51,516 bases of DNA from SZUA-76 sp945787585 (GTDB lineage: Bacteria > Pseudomonadota > Gammaproteobacteria > SZUA-140), in NCBI GenBank assembly GCA_947258425.1, contig CAMYIG010000003.1:1-51516 (forward strand), given 5' to 3'. Each line of letters starts with the position of its first letter. Positions within the stretch are counted from its first letter, which is position 1. A model generated the notes under the pieces. It searched no databases and was not told the origin of the DNA. It worked only from the letters and a program-made list of their open reading frames with translations. Of the stretch, positions 35,272 to 43,927 are shown in pieces. Both the position numbers and the translations under genes were made by a program.

Positions 35272-37251
35272 TTAACCCTGCAACAGTAGCGTTTCAGCAT
35301 GCGCAAGATCTTCCGGTGTGCCGTAAAGCACCAGAATATCATCGGCCTGCAACACCATATCCGGCTCGGGCTGGTGCCCTTTAATACCACCGCGACGCAC
35401 CGCCGTGACGATGACATCCGACTCCTGCAGCTTCAAAGCGCCCAGCGCACAACCCACGGCGTGAGCGCCCTCGGGCAGCTCCACTGATTGCAGCCGTTCG
35501 CGAAAGGCTGTCGCCTCTTCCAGTGATTCGGCCTCTTGCCCGTGGAAAAAGCCGCGCAGCATTTGATAGCGCGTACTGCGCACTTCCTGCACGTTACGCA
35601 CGATGCGAGAGACGGGGACATTAAGCAGTAACAGCAAGTGCGACGCCAGCATCAGACTCGCCTCTAACGTCTCCGGCACCACTTCCGTCGCGCCGGCCTG
35701 TTGCAGCGCATCCAAATTGGCATCATCACGGGTGCGCACCAGCACCGGCAAGTCCGGCCATAGGCGCTTAACCTGTTGCAAGATCTTCATTGTTCTTGAG
35801 ATATCATCAAAGCTGATCACCAGCACCTTGGCGCGCCCGATGCCTGCGGCGCCGAGGTTTTCAATGTGTGTCGAGTCGCCATAAAAGACCTGTTCACCCG
35901 CCGCACGTGCATCGCGCACACGCACTGGATCAAGATCAAGCGCGATATAATTGACATCTTCCTGATCAAGAAAGCGCGCTATATTCTGTCCAATGCGGCC
36001 ATAACCACAGATCACAACATGTTGATCAAGATTTTCGGTATGCCCTTCCATCTCACTCACCTGACTTTCACGGTTACGCAGATAACTACCCGCATACAGC
36101 CACTTCGCAATGGCGCCATTGGATGAGATGAGAAAAGGGCTCAGCAACATGGTGATAATGATCGCCGCCAGCACTGTCTGACTCGCTTCCGGTGCCAGTG
36201 CACCTTCAACCAACGCCAGCGTCAACAGCGCCAACCCAAACTCGCCCCCCTGCGCCAGCACAATACCGGTGCGTAATGCGATGCCCGGTTCTGCACCCAG
36301 CAGTCGACTCAACACAGTCACCAGCACCACTTTAAAAAAGATGATCGCTACCACTAACAACAGTACCCAATGAATGATGCCAGGCAGTGCCGAGAGGTCG
36401 AGTAACATGCCGATCGTGACAAAAAACAGCCCGAGTAATACGTCACGGAACGGGCGAATATCGGCCTCGACCTGATGACGAAATTCAGTCTCACCCAACA
36501 ACATGCCCGCTATAAAGGCACCCAATGCAAATGAAAGGCCAAATAGATGGGTGAGCCAGGCTGCCGCCAGTGCAAACAGTAACGCTGCCAATGTAAATAG
36601 CTCTGACGAGCGCTGCGCCGCGATGATGTGAAACAGCGGGCGCAACAGCCAGTGGCCGATGGCCAGCATCGCACCAATCACAAAAACCCCTTTGAGCAGT
36701 GCGGCACCGAGTTCCAGCGCGACCGATGTATCGCTATCGCTGGCCAGTACTGGGATCAAGATCAGAAACGGGATCACCGCTACATCCTGAAACAGCAGCA
36801 CACCTATCGATAAACGGCCGTGGCGCGAGCTGACTTCCAGCTGTTCCGTCAACTGTTTAATGACGATGGCCGTCGACGACATCGCCAGGATGCCACCGAT
36901 CACCACTGCGGCCATCAGCGGCATGCCAAATAGCCATGCAATGCCGCCGCCCGCCAGCGAGGTAAGCGCCACCTGCGCACCGCCCAGTCCGAGCACCTCG
37001 CGACGCATCGCAATCAATTGTGGCAGTGAAAATTCAAGACCGATAGTAAAGAGGAGAAACACGACGCCGAACTCGGCAAGAAAACGAGTGCCTTCGCTCT
37101 CGGGAATCCAGTTAAGTGCATAGGGGCCAACTAGCATCCCCACAAACAGATAGGCAAGGATGGGAGGTAGATTGAAGCGACGGAACACGGCGACGGCAAT
37201 CACCGCTACCGCCAGCAACACCAGGATCGCGTCAAGGACCGATGCACCCAT
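35272..37251 (-). CDS. Monovalent cation:proton antiporter-2 (CPA2, KefB/KefC-like) with TrkA-N domain
   Basis: 659 residues. About 12-13 membrane segments occupy residues 1-385, with the CPA2 signature GVVFLLFTIGLEFSLPQL and SFALGAFIAGMLLGE. A cytoplasmic Rossmann (TrkA-N) domain follows (VICGYGRIGQNIARFL, ALDLDPVRV) and then a TrkA-C-like domain (ELPEGAHAVG to VLYGTPEDLAHAETLLL). It is probably a K+/H+ or Na+/H+ antiporter gated by nucleotide or thiol ligand. Which of the Kef/YbaL types it is cannot be told from the sequence. It lies upstream of truA and may be co-transcribed. Confidence 0.88.
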   Translation of the reverse strand: MGASVLDAILVLLAVAVIAVAVFRRFNLPPILAYLFVGMLVGPYALNWIPESEGTRFLAEFGVVFLLFTIGLEFSLPQLIAMRREVLGLGGAQVALTSLAGGGIAWLFGMPLMAAVVIGGILAMSSTAIVIKQLTEQLEVSSRHGRLSIGVLLFQDVAVIPFLILIPVLASDSDTSVALELGAALLKGVFVIGAMLAIGHWLLRPLFHIIAAQRSSELFTLAALLFALAAAWLTHLFGLSFALGAFIAGMLLGETEFRHQVEADIRPFRDVLLGLFFVTIGMLLDLSALPGIIHWVLLLVVAIIFFKVVLVTVLSRLLGAEPGIALRTGIVLAQGGEFGLALLTLALVEGALAPEASQTVLAAIIITMLLSPFLISSNGAIAKWLYAGSYLRNRESQVSEMEGHTENLDQHVVICGYGRIGQNIARFLDQEDVNYIALDLDPVRVRDARAAGEQVFYGDSTHIENLGAAGIGRAKVLVISFDDISRTMKILQQVKRLWPDLPVLVRTRDDANLDALQQAGATEVVPETLEASLMLASHLLLLLNVPVSRIVRNVQEVRSTRYQMLRGFFHGQEAESLEEATAFRERLQSVELPEGAHAVGCALGALKLQESDVIVTAVRRGGIKGHQPEPDMVLQADDILVLYGTPEDLAHAETLLLQG

Positions 37252-37346
37252 TATAAAAACAGCTTTTTCAACATCTTAATCAAACCCGTTAAAGCATCCA
37301 GTGTAAACAGCTGGGCTGCATATGACTACCCTGTTGAGCAATAATT

Positions 37347-37386
37347 CTCGCCATACCAAACATGGCGAGCGCTAAAAGCGCTCGCC
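37347..37386. promoter_or_regulatory. Two overlapping, mutually exclusive hairpins between the 6PGDH-like gene and the antiporter
   Basis: CTCGCCAT-ACCAAAC-ATGGCGAG (37347-37369) overlaps GGCGAGCGCT-AAA-AGCGCTCGCC (37364-37386). The shared GGCGAG can pair with either side. On the minus strand this lies 96-135 bases before the antiporter ATG and 62 bases after the 6PGDH-like stop. No T run is present. Confidence 0.6.
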
Positions 37387-37447
37387 AGTGAGACCACCAT
37401 GGAAATCGTTGCCGAGAATAAAAGCGAACGCGGTTCAACCAGGATAA

Positions 37448-38290
37448 TTAAACGTCCCGCTGGGCAGTGCGGTGCTGTAAAGCGGCCGAAATCACTGGCA
37501 CTGCGACGTTTTGCTCAACCGCCTCAATGGCGCTCCAGCGAAGCTCATCATAATTGGGTAACTGCGCTTCAGTCGATGAAGTTGCATTAGCCTCGGCCTT
37601 TGCAAGCACATCGCCCAGTACACTGCCACCCAGTGCAGAGCCCTGTATCCAGGTGTTGGCAACTGTCGGCAGGTCAAATGAAAAACTCGTTTTTCCCTGC
37701 AATAATGCAAACCCTTCGCTTAACGCCTGACGCACACCCGACTCGATACCACTGTGAACCATCCTTGCAAAGTGACCAGCGCCCAGTAGACCGACATGCG
37801 CCCAGCCTGTGCCACTATCTGCGGCCAAGGCCTGTAATAAGGGTTCAACTGTTTTCACGTGTTCACGCTCGCCGCCCACGGTGATGCAATACCCTTGCGC
37901 TAATCCATTACCACTGTCAATGATGCCAGCATCCACCAGCCAGGCGCCACTCTGCGACAGCAGTGCACCGCGCCGCTGGCTATCGTGATAGTTGGAATGG
38001 GTGCCATCCACCACAATATCACCAAGCGAAAGACGACTGGCGAGATTTTTGATCGCTTTATCGACCGCCGCATTATCCGATAACATCAGCCAGACAACCT
38101 TAGGACCATCGCTCGGTAATTTCCTCAGCGCCGCGACCACAGAGGTGGTCGCAACCACCCCACACTCTTCGGCCAGCTGCTTGCCAGCAGCGGCGTCATC
38201 ATCACACACCACCACCTCTACATCCTGTTGACGCCACCTGCGCGCCATGTCCCCTGCCATCCCCTCCAGCCCCATCAGCACAAACTTCAT
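37448..38290 (-). CDS. 6-phosphogluconate dehydrogenase-like protein with altered active site
   Basis: 280 residues from ATG 38290 (AAGGA 7 bases upstream). Rossmann start FVLMGLEGMAGDMARRW; VDGTHSNYHDSQRR replaces the usual VDGGNSNYxDSxRR; GAGHFARMVHSGIES aligns with GAGHYVKMVHNGIEY of 6PGDH. The catalytic Lys is Arg and the nearby Asn and Tyr are Ser, while His and Glu are kept. Length fits the short, decarboxylating NAD-type (GndA-like) class. It may have lost or changed activity. It is divergent from the glycogen synthase-like gene and not near other pentose phosphate genes. Confidence 0.75.
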   Translation of the reverse strand: MKFVLMGLEGMAGDMARRWRQQDVEVVVCDDDAAAGKQLAEECGVVATTSVVAALRKLPSDGPKVVWLMLSDNAAVDKAIKNLASRLSLGDIVVDGTHSNYHDSQRRGALLSQSGAWLVDAGIIDSGNGLAQGYCITVGGEREHVKTVEPLLQALAADSGTGWAHVGLLGAGHFARMVHSGIESGVRQALSEGFALLQGKTSFSFDLPTVANTWIQGSALGGSVLGDVLAKAEANATSSTEAQLPNYDELRWSAIEAVEQNVAVPVISAALQHRTAQRDV

Positions 38291-38442
38291 CAACTTTTCC
38301 TTCTTAATTTTATATTTCTTCTAAATGCTCGGGAAAAAATACCGATACCCTTTAATAACTTGGCAGCGAAAGCGTTCAAATTAAAAATTCATAACTACGA
38401 CCACAATAACTCACATATAGATAACAGGCCTAACTATACCGC

Positions 38443-39891
38443 ATGAATATCCACAATGTCCTCTTTGCGACCAGCGAGATCGCGCCACCACGGCCGATCA
38501 GCCATATATCTGATATGACGATGCGGCTCCCCCCGGCGATAAAAACGCTCAGGCGTCACATCTATGTGGTAGTCCCGAGCAGTCCGCCACTGCTTGAGAT
38601 GATCGGCAGCACCACCTTACGCAGCGAAATCACACTCAATGGGCTCACCACGCCGGTACGACTGCTGGAAGGAAAACTACCCGGCAGCTCAGTAAAGCTG
38701 TTACTTGTCGATATTCAGGGCACGCCAGACCCCGCTGATGGCAATAATGCTTACTTTGCCTATTTTTGCCAAATTGTCGCCATCATTGCCCGCGGAGAAG
38801 CCAATCTATCATGGCATCCACAATTAGTGCACTGTAATGGCTGGCAGACCGGACTGGTTCCTGCGCTGCTCGCCCATGGCGATCATTCAGTGGCGACACT
38901 CTTCACGCTACACAACCCCGCCGAACAGCAATCCGTTTCACTCGAACAGATCACACATTCGGGGCTACCGTCATCATTCGCCACAGATACATCGATTCTC
39001 ACCGAGGGTCAGGTCTGTTTCACCAAAGCGGCCTTGCGTTATGCAGATAACATCAGCAGCACCAGCCCCACGTACGCCAGGGAACTCTGCGCCAGCACCC
39101 ACGGCCACCACTTTCAAAGTCTGTTACAGCAGCGCCAGGCAGATCTCTTCGGCATTCTCAACGGCATCAATTACCAGCAGTGGAATCCGGCTAAAGACAA
39201 GCTCCTCGTACGCAGCTACAACAGCCACACACTGGACGACAAAGTGCTCAGTAAACTGGCGCTGCAACGGGCCTTCAACCTGCCACCGCGCGAGCATGCT
39301 TGCCTGATCGGCATCATTGGCGACCTGAGCGATGACAACGGCATTGACCTGCTGCTAGAGTTCCTCCCAACCCTGTTGCAGCAAGAGTTACAAATCATCC
39401 TGCTCGGCAAAGGCGAGATGGCCTACATCTCCCAATTACGCGATATCTGTCTCAACCATTCAGAAAAGATTGCAGCACATGTGCGTGATGACAACCGGCT
39501 CGCCCATATGATTATTGGCGGCAGCGATATCTACCTGTCACTATCACGTTTCGCTCCCTGTGCCAGCCATTCACGCATGGCATTGCGCTATGGTACTGTC
39601 CCGGTCGTCAACAACTGCGGCGCGCTCGCTGACAGTGTCATCGACACAAACGACGCATCACTCGCCAACGATACGGCCAGTGGCTTTCTACTTGATCTCA
39701 ACACCCCCTCCTCCCTCCTCTCAACCCTCAACCGCCCCATTTCGCTCTATCAACAGCAGCCCAAAGCGTGGAAAAAAATTGCCGTCCACGGCATGCAACA
39801 AGACTGTAGCTGGCGCAAAACTGCCAAGCAATATATTGATTTATATAAGAAAACAATAGAAATGCGGGGGAAGAGCAATGATCAGGTATAA
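38443..39891 (+). CDS. GT5 glycogen synthase homologue with degenerate catalytic residues
   Basis: 482 residues aligning end to end with GlgA. Conserved: SEIAP (11-15), FTLHN (154-158), STSPTYAREL (206-215), GILNGINYQQWNP (237-249), RYGTVPVVNNCGALADSV. Altered: KTGGLADV becomes PISHISDM (Lys15 of E. coli GlgA is Pro18 here), SRLTSQKG becomes GDLSDDNG (Arg300 to Asp294, Lys305 to Asn299), and SRFEPCG becomes SRFAPCA (Glu377 to Ala371). These residues bind ADP-glucose or act in catalysis, so activity is unlikely. The frame is intact, so it is probably maintained for another role. It starts 149 bases from the divergent gene and is 72 bases before ppc. Confidence 0.82.
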   Translation: MNIHNVLFATSEIAPPRPISHISDMTMRLPPAIKTLRRHIYVVVPSSPPLLEMIGSTTLRSEITLNGLTTPVRLLEGKLPGSSVKLLLVDIQGTPDPADGNNAYFAYFCQIVAIIARGEANLSWHPQLVHCNGWQTGLVPALLAHGDHSVATLFTLHNPAEQQSVSLEQITHSGLPSSFATDTSILTEGQVCFTKAALRYADNISSTSPTYARELCASTHGHHFQSLLQQRQADLFGILNGINYQQWNPAKDKLLVRSYNSHTLDDKVLSKLALQRAFNLPPREHACLIGIIGDLSDDNGIDLLLEFLPTLLQQELQIILLGKGEMAYISQLRDICLNHSEKIAAHVRDDNRLAHMIIGGSDIYLSLSRFAPCASHSRMALRYGTVPVVNNCGALADSVIDTNDASLANDTASGFLLDLNTPSSLLSTLNRPISLYQQQPKAWKKIAVHGMQQDCSWRKTAKQYIDLYKKTIEMRGKSNDQV

Positions 39892-39932
39892 TACGCGCTC
39901 AATTTAAACCCAATAATTGCTCCTTCGGAGCA
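39887..39932 (+). promoter_or_regulatory. Candidate ppc promoter element and leader hairpin
   Basis: TATAAT at 39887-39892 overlaps the end of the upstream gene; no good -35 is seen. TGCTCC-TTC-GGAGCA (39918-39932) is a 6-bp hairpin in the leader, 31 bases before the ppc ATG. Confidence 0.4.
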
Positions 39933-39963
39933 CTGTGCCGATCAATATAAATTAAGAGACATC

Positions 39964-42756
39964 ATGGTTAGTGATAAAGCACTGCGTGCGCGCGTAAAAC
40001 TCTTTGGTAATCTGCTGGGCAATATTCTGCATGAACAGGCAGGGGGGCGTGTACTGGTTGCCGTCGAAACGCTCCGCAAAGGTTACATTCGACTCAGCAA
40101 AGAGCATAACCCCAAAAAACATGAGCAGCTGGCACGCATGATGCGCAAGCTCGATCCTGAAATCCTCACCCACGTGGTACGTGCCTTTAGCATCTATTTC
40201 AGTCTCGTCAACATCGCTGAAGAGTCCCACCAGCACCAGCAACGTCGTCAGCAAAAGCGCCGCGGTGGCATCCTCTGTACCGGCTCTTTTGAAGAGGCCC
40301 TCAGGGATTTCCATGAGGCGGGCGTGAGCCCCGATCAGCTCCAGACCATTTTTAACAAACTGGCCTATATTCCCGTGATTACGGCACATCCAACGGAATC
40401 GAAGCGCCGCACCATCCTTGAGGCACTGCGCCGCATCTTCGTCACCAGTCAGCAGCTGGATGAATCACGCCCCACGCGCGAAGAGCGCGCAGACATTCTT
40501 AACTTACTCGAAAGTCAGATCCAGATTCTGTGGAAAACCAATGAAGTCCGCACTGAACGCCCCAAAGTGAGCAGCGAAATCCGTCACGGTATCTTCTATT
40601 TTCAGGAAAGCCTGTTTGAGGCCGTGCCGTTGATGTATCGCGATTTTGAAAAGTCATGCGATAAGATCTACCCTAGCGAGCAGCATGCCGTCACCGTACC
40701 CAGTTTCATTCGCTTCGGTTCATGGGTGGGTGGTGATCGCGATGGCAATCCAAATGTCACGCCAGAAACAACCATTTCTGCCGTAAATCTTCATGCAAAA
40801 GCGATTCTGAAAGAGTACCTGCCTCGCCTGAATTCGCTCGCTAAGATCCTGACCCACTCATCACTCCTCTGCACCCCCAATGAAGCCTTCCTACAGAGTC
40901 TCGATGGTGATGACCATTATGCGGGCAACGCCTTTTCCGATAATGCAGACCGTTACAGAAATGAACCCTATCGCAGAAAACTGCACATCATGCGCTACCG
41001 CCTCGAACGCAATCTGTGGGCCGTGCGCGACCGTCTCTACAATACGCAGGATACGCTGACACCCGAAGATGGCTATCATTCAGATGACGATTTCATCAAT
41101 GACCTGCACCTGATCCGTGACTCCTTAATCTCGCACGGCGATCAAAACATCGCCGATGGCGAACTCAAAGATATGATCCGCCTTGCCGAAACCTTTGGTT
41201 TCTTCCTCGTCAGTCTTGATCTACGCCAGGAATCGACACGTCACACCGAAGCCGTCGCCGAAATCCTGTCACAACGAGCCAGTAATCCCAACTACAATGC
41301 CCTTAGTGAGCGTGAACGGATGCACTTACTCAGCGAGCACCTTGAAAATGAGCCGCTGACATTCGACCGTAAATCGCTGAGTGACAGCACCCGTGAAACG
41401 CTCGAAGTGTTTGACGTGATGAAAAATATGCGTGATGAAATTAGTGCCAAGGCGTTCGGAAGCTATGTGATCTCGATGACGCACACTGCCAGCCATATCA
41501 TGGAAGTGATGTTCCTGGCGCAGCAAACAGGTCTTGCCGGTATGACAGCGCAGGATGAATGGTTCTGTCACATCCAGATCAGTCCGCTGTTCGAAACCAT
41601 CGAAGATTTACGCCATATCGAACATGTCATGAAGTCACTGCTCAACACCGACACTTACCGACAGCTACTAAAGAGTTCGGGCAATACCCAGGAGATCATG
41701 CTCGGCTACTCCGATTCATGTAAAGATGGCGGCATCCTCTCCTCTTCCTGGAGCCTCTACAAGGCGCAGCAGCAGATCATCGCCCTCACCTCCAGTTACG
41801 GCATCGAATGCCGTCTGTTTCATGGCCGTGGCGGCACCATCGGACGCGGCGGCGGTCCGACTCATGAGTCGATTTTGTCGCAGCCAGAGGGCACCGTCAC
41901 CGGGCAGATCAAATTCACCGAACAGGGTGAAATGGTCACCTATAAATATAGTAATAAAGAGACCGCCATTTACGAACTGACGATGGGCGTTACCGGGCTG
42001 ATCAAGGCCAGTAAAAACATCATTAAGGCCCCCACGCCAACGCCAGAAAGCTATGAAACAATTATGGAACAGATTGCCGAAGATGGCGAAGCCGCCTATC
42101 GCACGCTGGTCGATGACACCCCCGGCTTCCTTGACTACTTTTATGAGGCAACACCGGTCACCGAAATCTCGATGATGAATATCGGCTCACGCCCGAGTCA
42201 TCGCAAAAAAGGAGACCGCTCAAAGTCATCTGTCCGTGCCATTGCATGGGTCTTCGGCTGGTCACAGTCGCGCCACACCTTACCAGCGTGGTACGGCATC
42301 GGATCTGCACTCAAGGAGTGGTGTGATGACGATCAACAGAAATCCGAGCAGTTAAAAGAGATGTATAAAAACTGGCCTTTCTTTCGTTCACTCATGAGCA
42401 ACACGCAAATGGCACTGGTCAAAGCAGACACTGCCATCCTGAAAGAATATGCTACTTTATGTGAGAACACAGGCTTGGCACGTCAAATTTCAACCATGGT
42501 TGATGCTGAGTTTCACCGTACCGTTGATTCTATTCTGAGTGCCGCTGACACCACGATGTTACTCTCTGATAACCCTAGACTGGCACTATCGCTCAGTCGC
42601 CGTGACCCTTACCTCGACCCGCTCAACTACATTCAGGTGATGTTGCTACAGCGTTACCGTGATACCTCGCTCAGCGAAGAAGAGCGTCAGCAATGGCTGG
42701 ATCCACTACTGCGCTCTATCAATGCAATTGCGGCGGGCATGCGTAATACCGGGTAG
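39964..42756 (+). CDS. ppc: Phosphoenolpyruvate carboxylase
   Basis: 930 residues, slightly longer than the 883 of E. coli. Catalytic motifs: VITAHPTESKRRTI (active-site His), WVGGDRDGNPNV, MLGYSDSCKDGG, and FHGRGGTIGRGGGPTHE. It carboxylates PEP to oxaloacetate, replenishing the TCA cycle. It has no close operon partner other than the upstream GT5 homologue, and a strong terminator follows. Confidence 0.97.
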   Translation: MVSDKALRARVKLFGNLLGNILHEQAGGRVLVAVETLRKGYIRLSKEHNPKKHEQLARMMRKLDPEILTHVVRAFSIYFSLVNIAEESHQHQQRRQQKRRGGILCTGSFEEALRDFHEAGVSPDQLQTIFNKLAYIPVITAHPTESKRRTILEALRRIFVTSQQLDESRPTREERADILNLLESQIQILWKTNEVRTERPKVSSEIRHGIFYFQESLFEAVPLMYRDFEKSCDKIYPSEQHAVTVPSFIRFGSWVGGDRDGNPNVTPETTISAVNLHAKAILKEYLPRLNSLAKILTHSSLLCTPNEAFLQSLDGDDHYAGNAFSDNADRYRNEPYRRKLHIMRYRLERNLWAVRDRLYNTQDTLTPEDGYHSDDDFINDLHLIRDSLISHGDQNIADGELKDMIRLAETFGFFLVSLDLRQESTRHTEAVAEILSQRASNPNYNALSERERMHLLSEHLENEPLTFDRKSLSDSTRETLEVFDVMKNMRDEISAKAFGSYVISMTHTASHIMEVMFLAQQTGLAGMTAQDEWFCHIQISPLFETIEDLRHIEHVMKSLLNTDTYRQLLKSSGNTQEIMLGYSDSCKDGGILSSSWSLYKAQQQIIALTSSYGIECRLFHGRGGTIGRGGGPTHESILSQPEGTVTGQIKFTEQGEMVTYKYSNKETAIYELTMGVTGLIKASKNIIKAPTPTPESYETIMEQIAEDGEAAYRTLVDDTPGFLDYFYEATPVTEISMMNIGSRPSHRKKGDRSKSSVRAIAWVFGWSQSRHTLPAWYGIGSALKEWCDDDQQKSEQLKEMYKNWPFFRSLMSNTQMALVKADTAILKEYATLCENTGLARQISTMVDAEFHRTVDSILSAADTTMLLSDNPRLALSLSRRDPYLDPLNYIQVMLLQRYRDTSLSEEERQQWLDPLLRSINAIAAGMRNTG

Positions 42757-42765
42757 TCACTCTGT

Positions 42766-42804
42766 GCAAAGGGACAGCGGTGACACTCGCTGTCCCTTCT
42801 TTGC
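42766..42804. terminator. Strong bidirectional terminator between ppc and the M48 gene
   Basis: Perfect 11-bp stem AAGGGACAGCG / CGCTGTCCCTT (42769-42779 and 42788-42798) with outer GCAAA/TTTGC pairs. It lies between convergent ppc (plus) and the M48 protease gene (minus). Confidence 0.85.
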
Positions 42805-42819
42805 GCTACCTCTCTGAAG

Positions 42820-43920
42820 CTACTGCCTACTCTCGCGTTCACGCTTAAACTGCTCAACTAACTCCACGCGATCTCCTGTTGATGGGTGTGTCGACAGGAA
42901 TTCACTGATCACCTTCCCTTGCTGAGAAACCTCACCATCAATCTCGGCGCTATTGTCATCATCATGCGGCAGCTTGTAAAAGTCTTCGAGACGCTGCATC
43001 ACACTCGCAAAGTGATCGACGGAGATATCAAAACGGTCCAGCTGTTCAAGCGCAAAACTATCCGCCTCTGTTTCAAACGCCTTAGAATAGGTCAAATCAA
43101 GCATCACCGCAGGAACCCCCATTACAAACTCAACTGTATCAATCGTATCCCCCATCACTAATAGCATCAGGATGGTAATCATCGAGTCCTGTAACGCACG
43201 ACGTGTCAGGTGGCGGTACTGCAAATGTCCCAGCTCATGAAAAAGTACTGCCAATAGCTCGTTATCGTTCTCAACCAGGTTAACGAAGTCATCCGTTAAA
43301 ACAATCTCACCACCGGGCAACGCAAAGGCGTTCGCGCCCATGCCAGAACGAAATTCCAATGTGGGGTGAAGCTCTTTATACGCAGCGAGATAGGGTACAG
43401 CAAGCTCACGTACTTGCTGACGGCGTGTCGCATCAAGCTCGGAGGGGTCAAACATCGTTTCATCCAACACCGTCAGACTGCCGCTCAATTTTTCAGTCGC
43501 AAACTCTGGCAACTGAAATGCGATGTACTCAGCAGATTTAGGGATACCGTAAACAGCCGTCAGCCACACCATCACTACTGTGGTAATTACGGCAATAAAG
43601 ATCAGTGGCAAACTGGTTTCAAGTTTATGAATAAGTGAAGGTGACTTTACTTCAGCATACAGTTTGATCAATTCATCAACGGCATCATTATCATCTGTAA
43701 TAAAGAGCTGCGCTTCACCAAAGGCGATTTCTCTTGGCGTATTGCCGAGACGAGATTCAATCCTTAACTCGCGGTAATCGAGCTCAATTTTCTGATGTGC
43801 CTCGTCCGGGAATTTAGATACATGCAGACGAACAGATTGCCCGCCATTATTAAAGACCTCCAAACGCGCACGGGTGCGTTTGGAGGTTACCCCATCCAGA
43901 TAGTCACCTTCGATCAGCAC
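42820..43920 (-). CDS. M48-type membrane-associated zinc metalloprotease
   Basis: 366 residues from a GTG at 43920; a stop codon sits directly upstream in frame. An N-terminal soluble beta-rich domain (about 100 residues) precedes one membrane helix (SLPLIFIAVITTVVMVWLTAV), then the peptidase domain with LFHELGHLQYRH (HExxH) and a third ligand in ETEADSFALEQL. HPSTGDRVELV near the C-terminus is typical of M48 Ste24/HtpX-like and BepA-like enzymes. It starts 7 bases after the DUF898 stop, so the two are translated from one message. Likely a membrane protein quality-control protease. Confidence 0.85.
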   Translation of the reverse strand: MLIEGDYLDGVTSKRTRARLEVFNNGGQSVRLHVSKFPDEAHQKIELDYRELRIESRLGNTPREIAFGEAQLFITDDNDAVDELIKLYAEVKSPSLIHKLETSLPLIFIAVITTVVMVWLTAVYGIPKSAEYIAFQLPEFATEKLSGSLTVLDETMFDPSELDATRRQQVRELAVPYLAAYKELHPTLEFRSGMGANAFALPGGEIVLTDDFVNLVENDNELLAVLFHELGHLQYRHLTRRALQDSMITILMLLVMGDTIDTVEFVMGVPAVMLDLTYSKAFETEADSFALEQLDRFDISVDHFASVMQRLEDFYKLPHDDDNSAEIDGEVSQQGKVISEFLSTHPSTGDRVELVEQFKRERESRQ

Positions 43921-43927
43921 TTAGATA

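Noticed and set aside
39952..40389. 145-codon minus-strand frame at the start of ppc
   Set aside because: Opposite the conserved ppc N-terminal region; no support as a gene.
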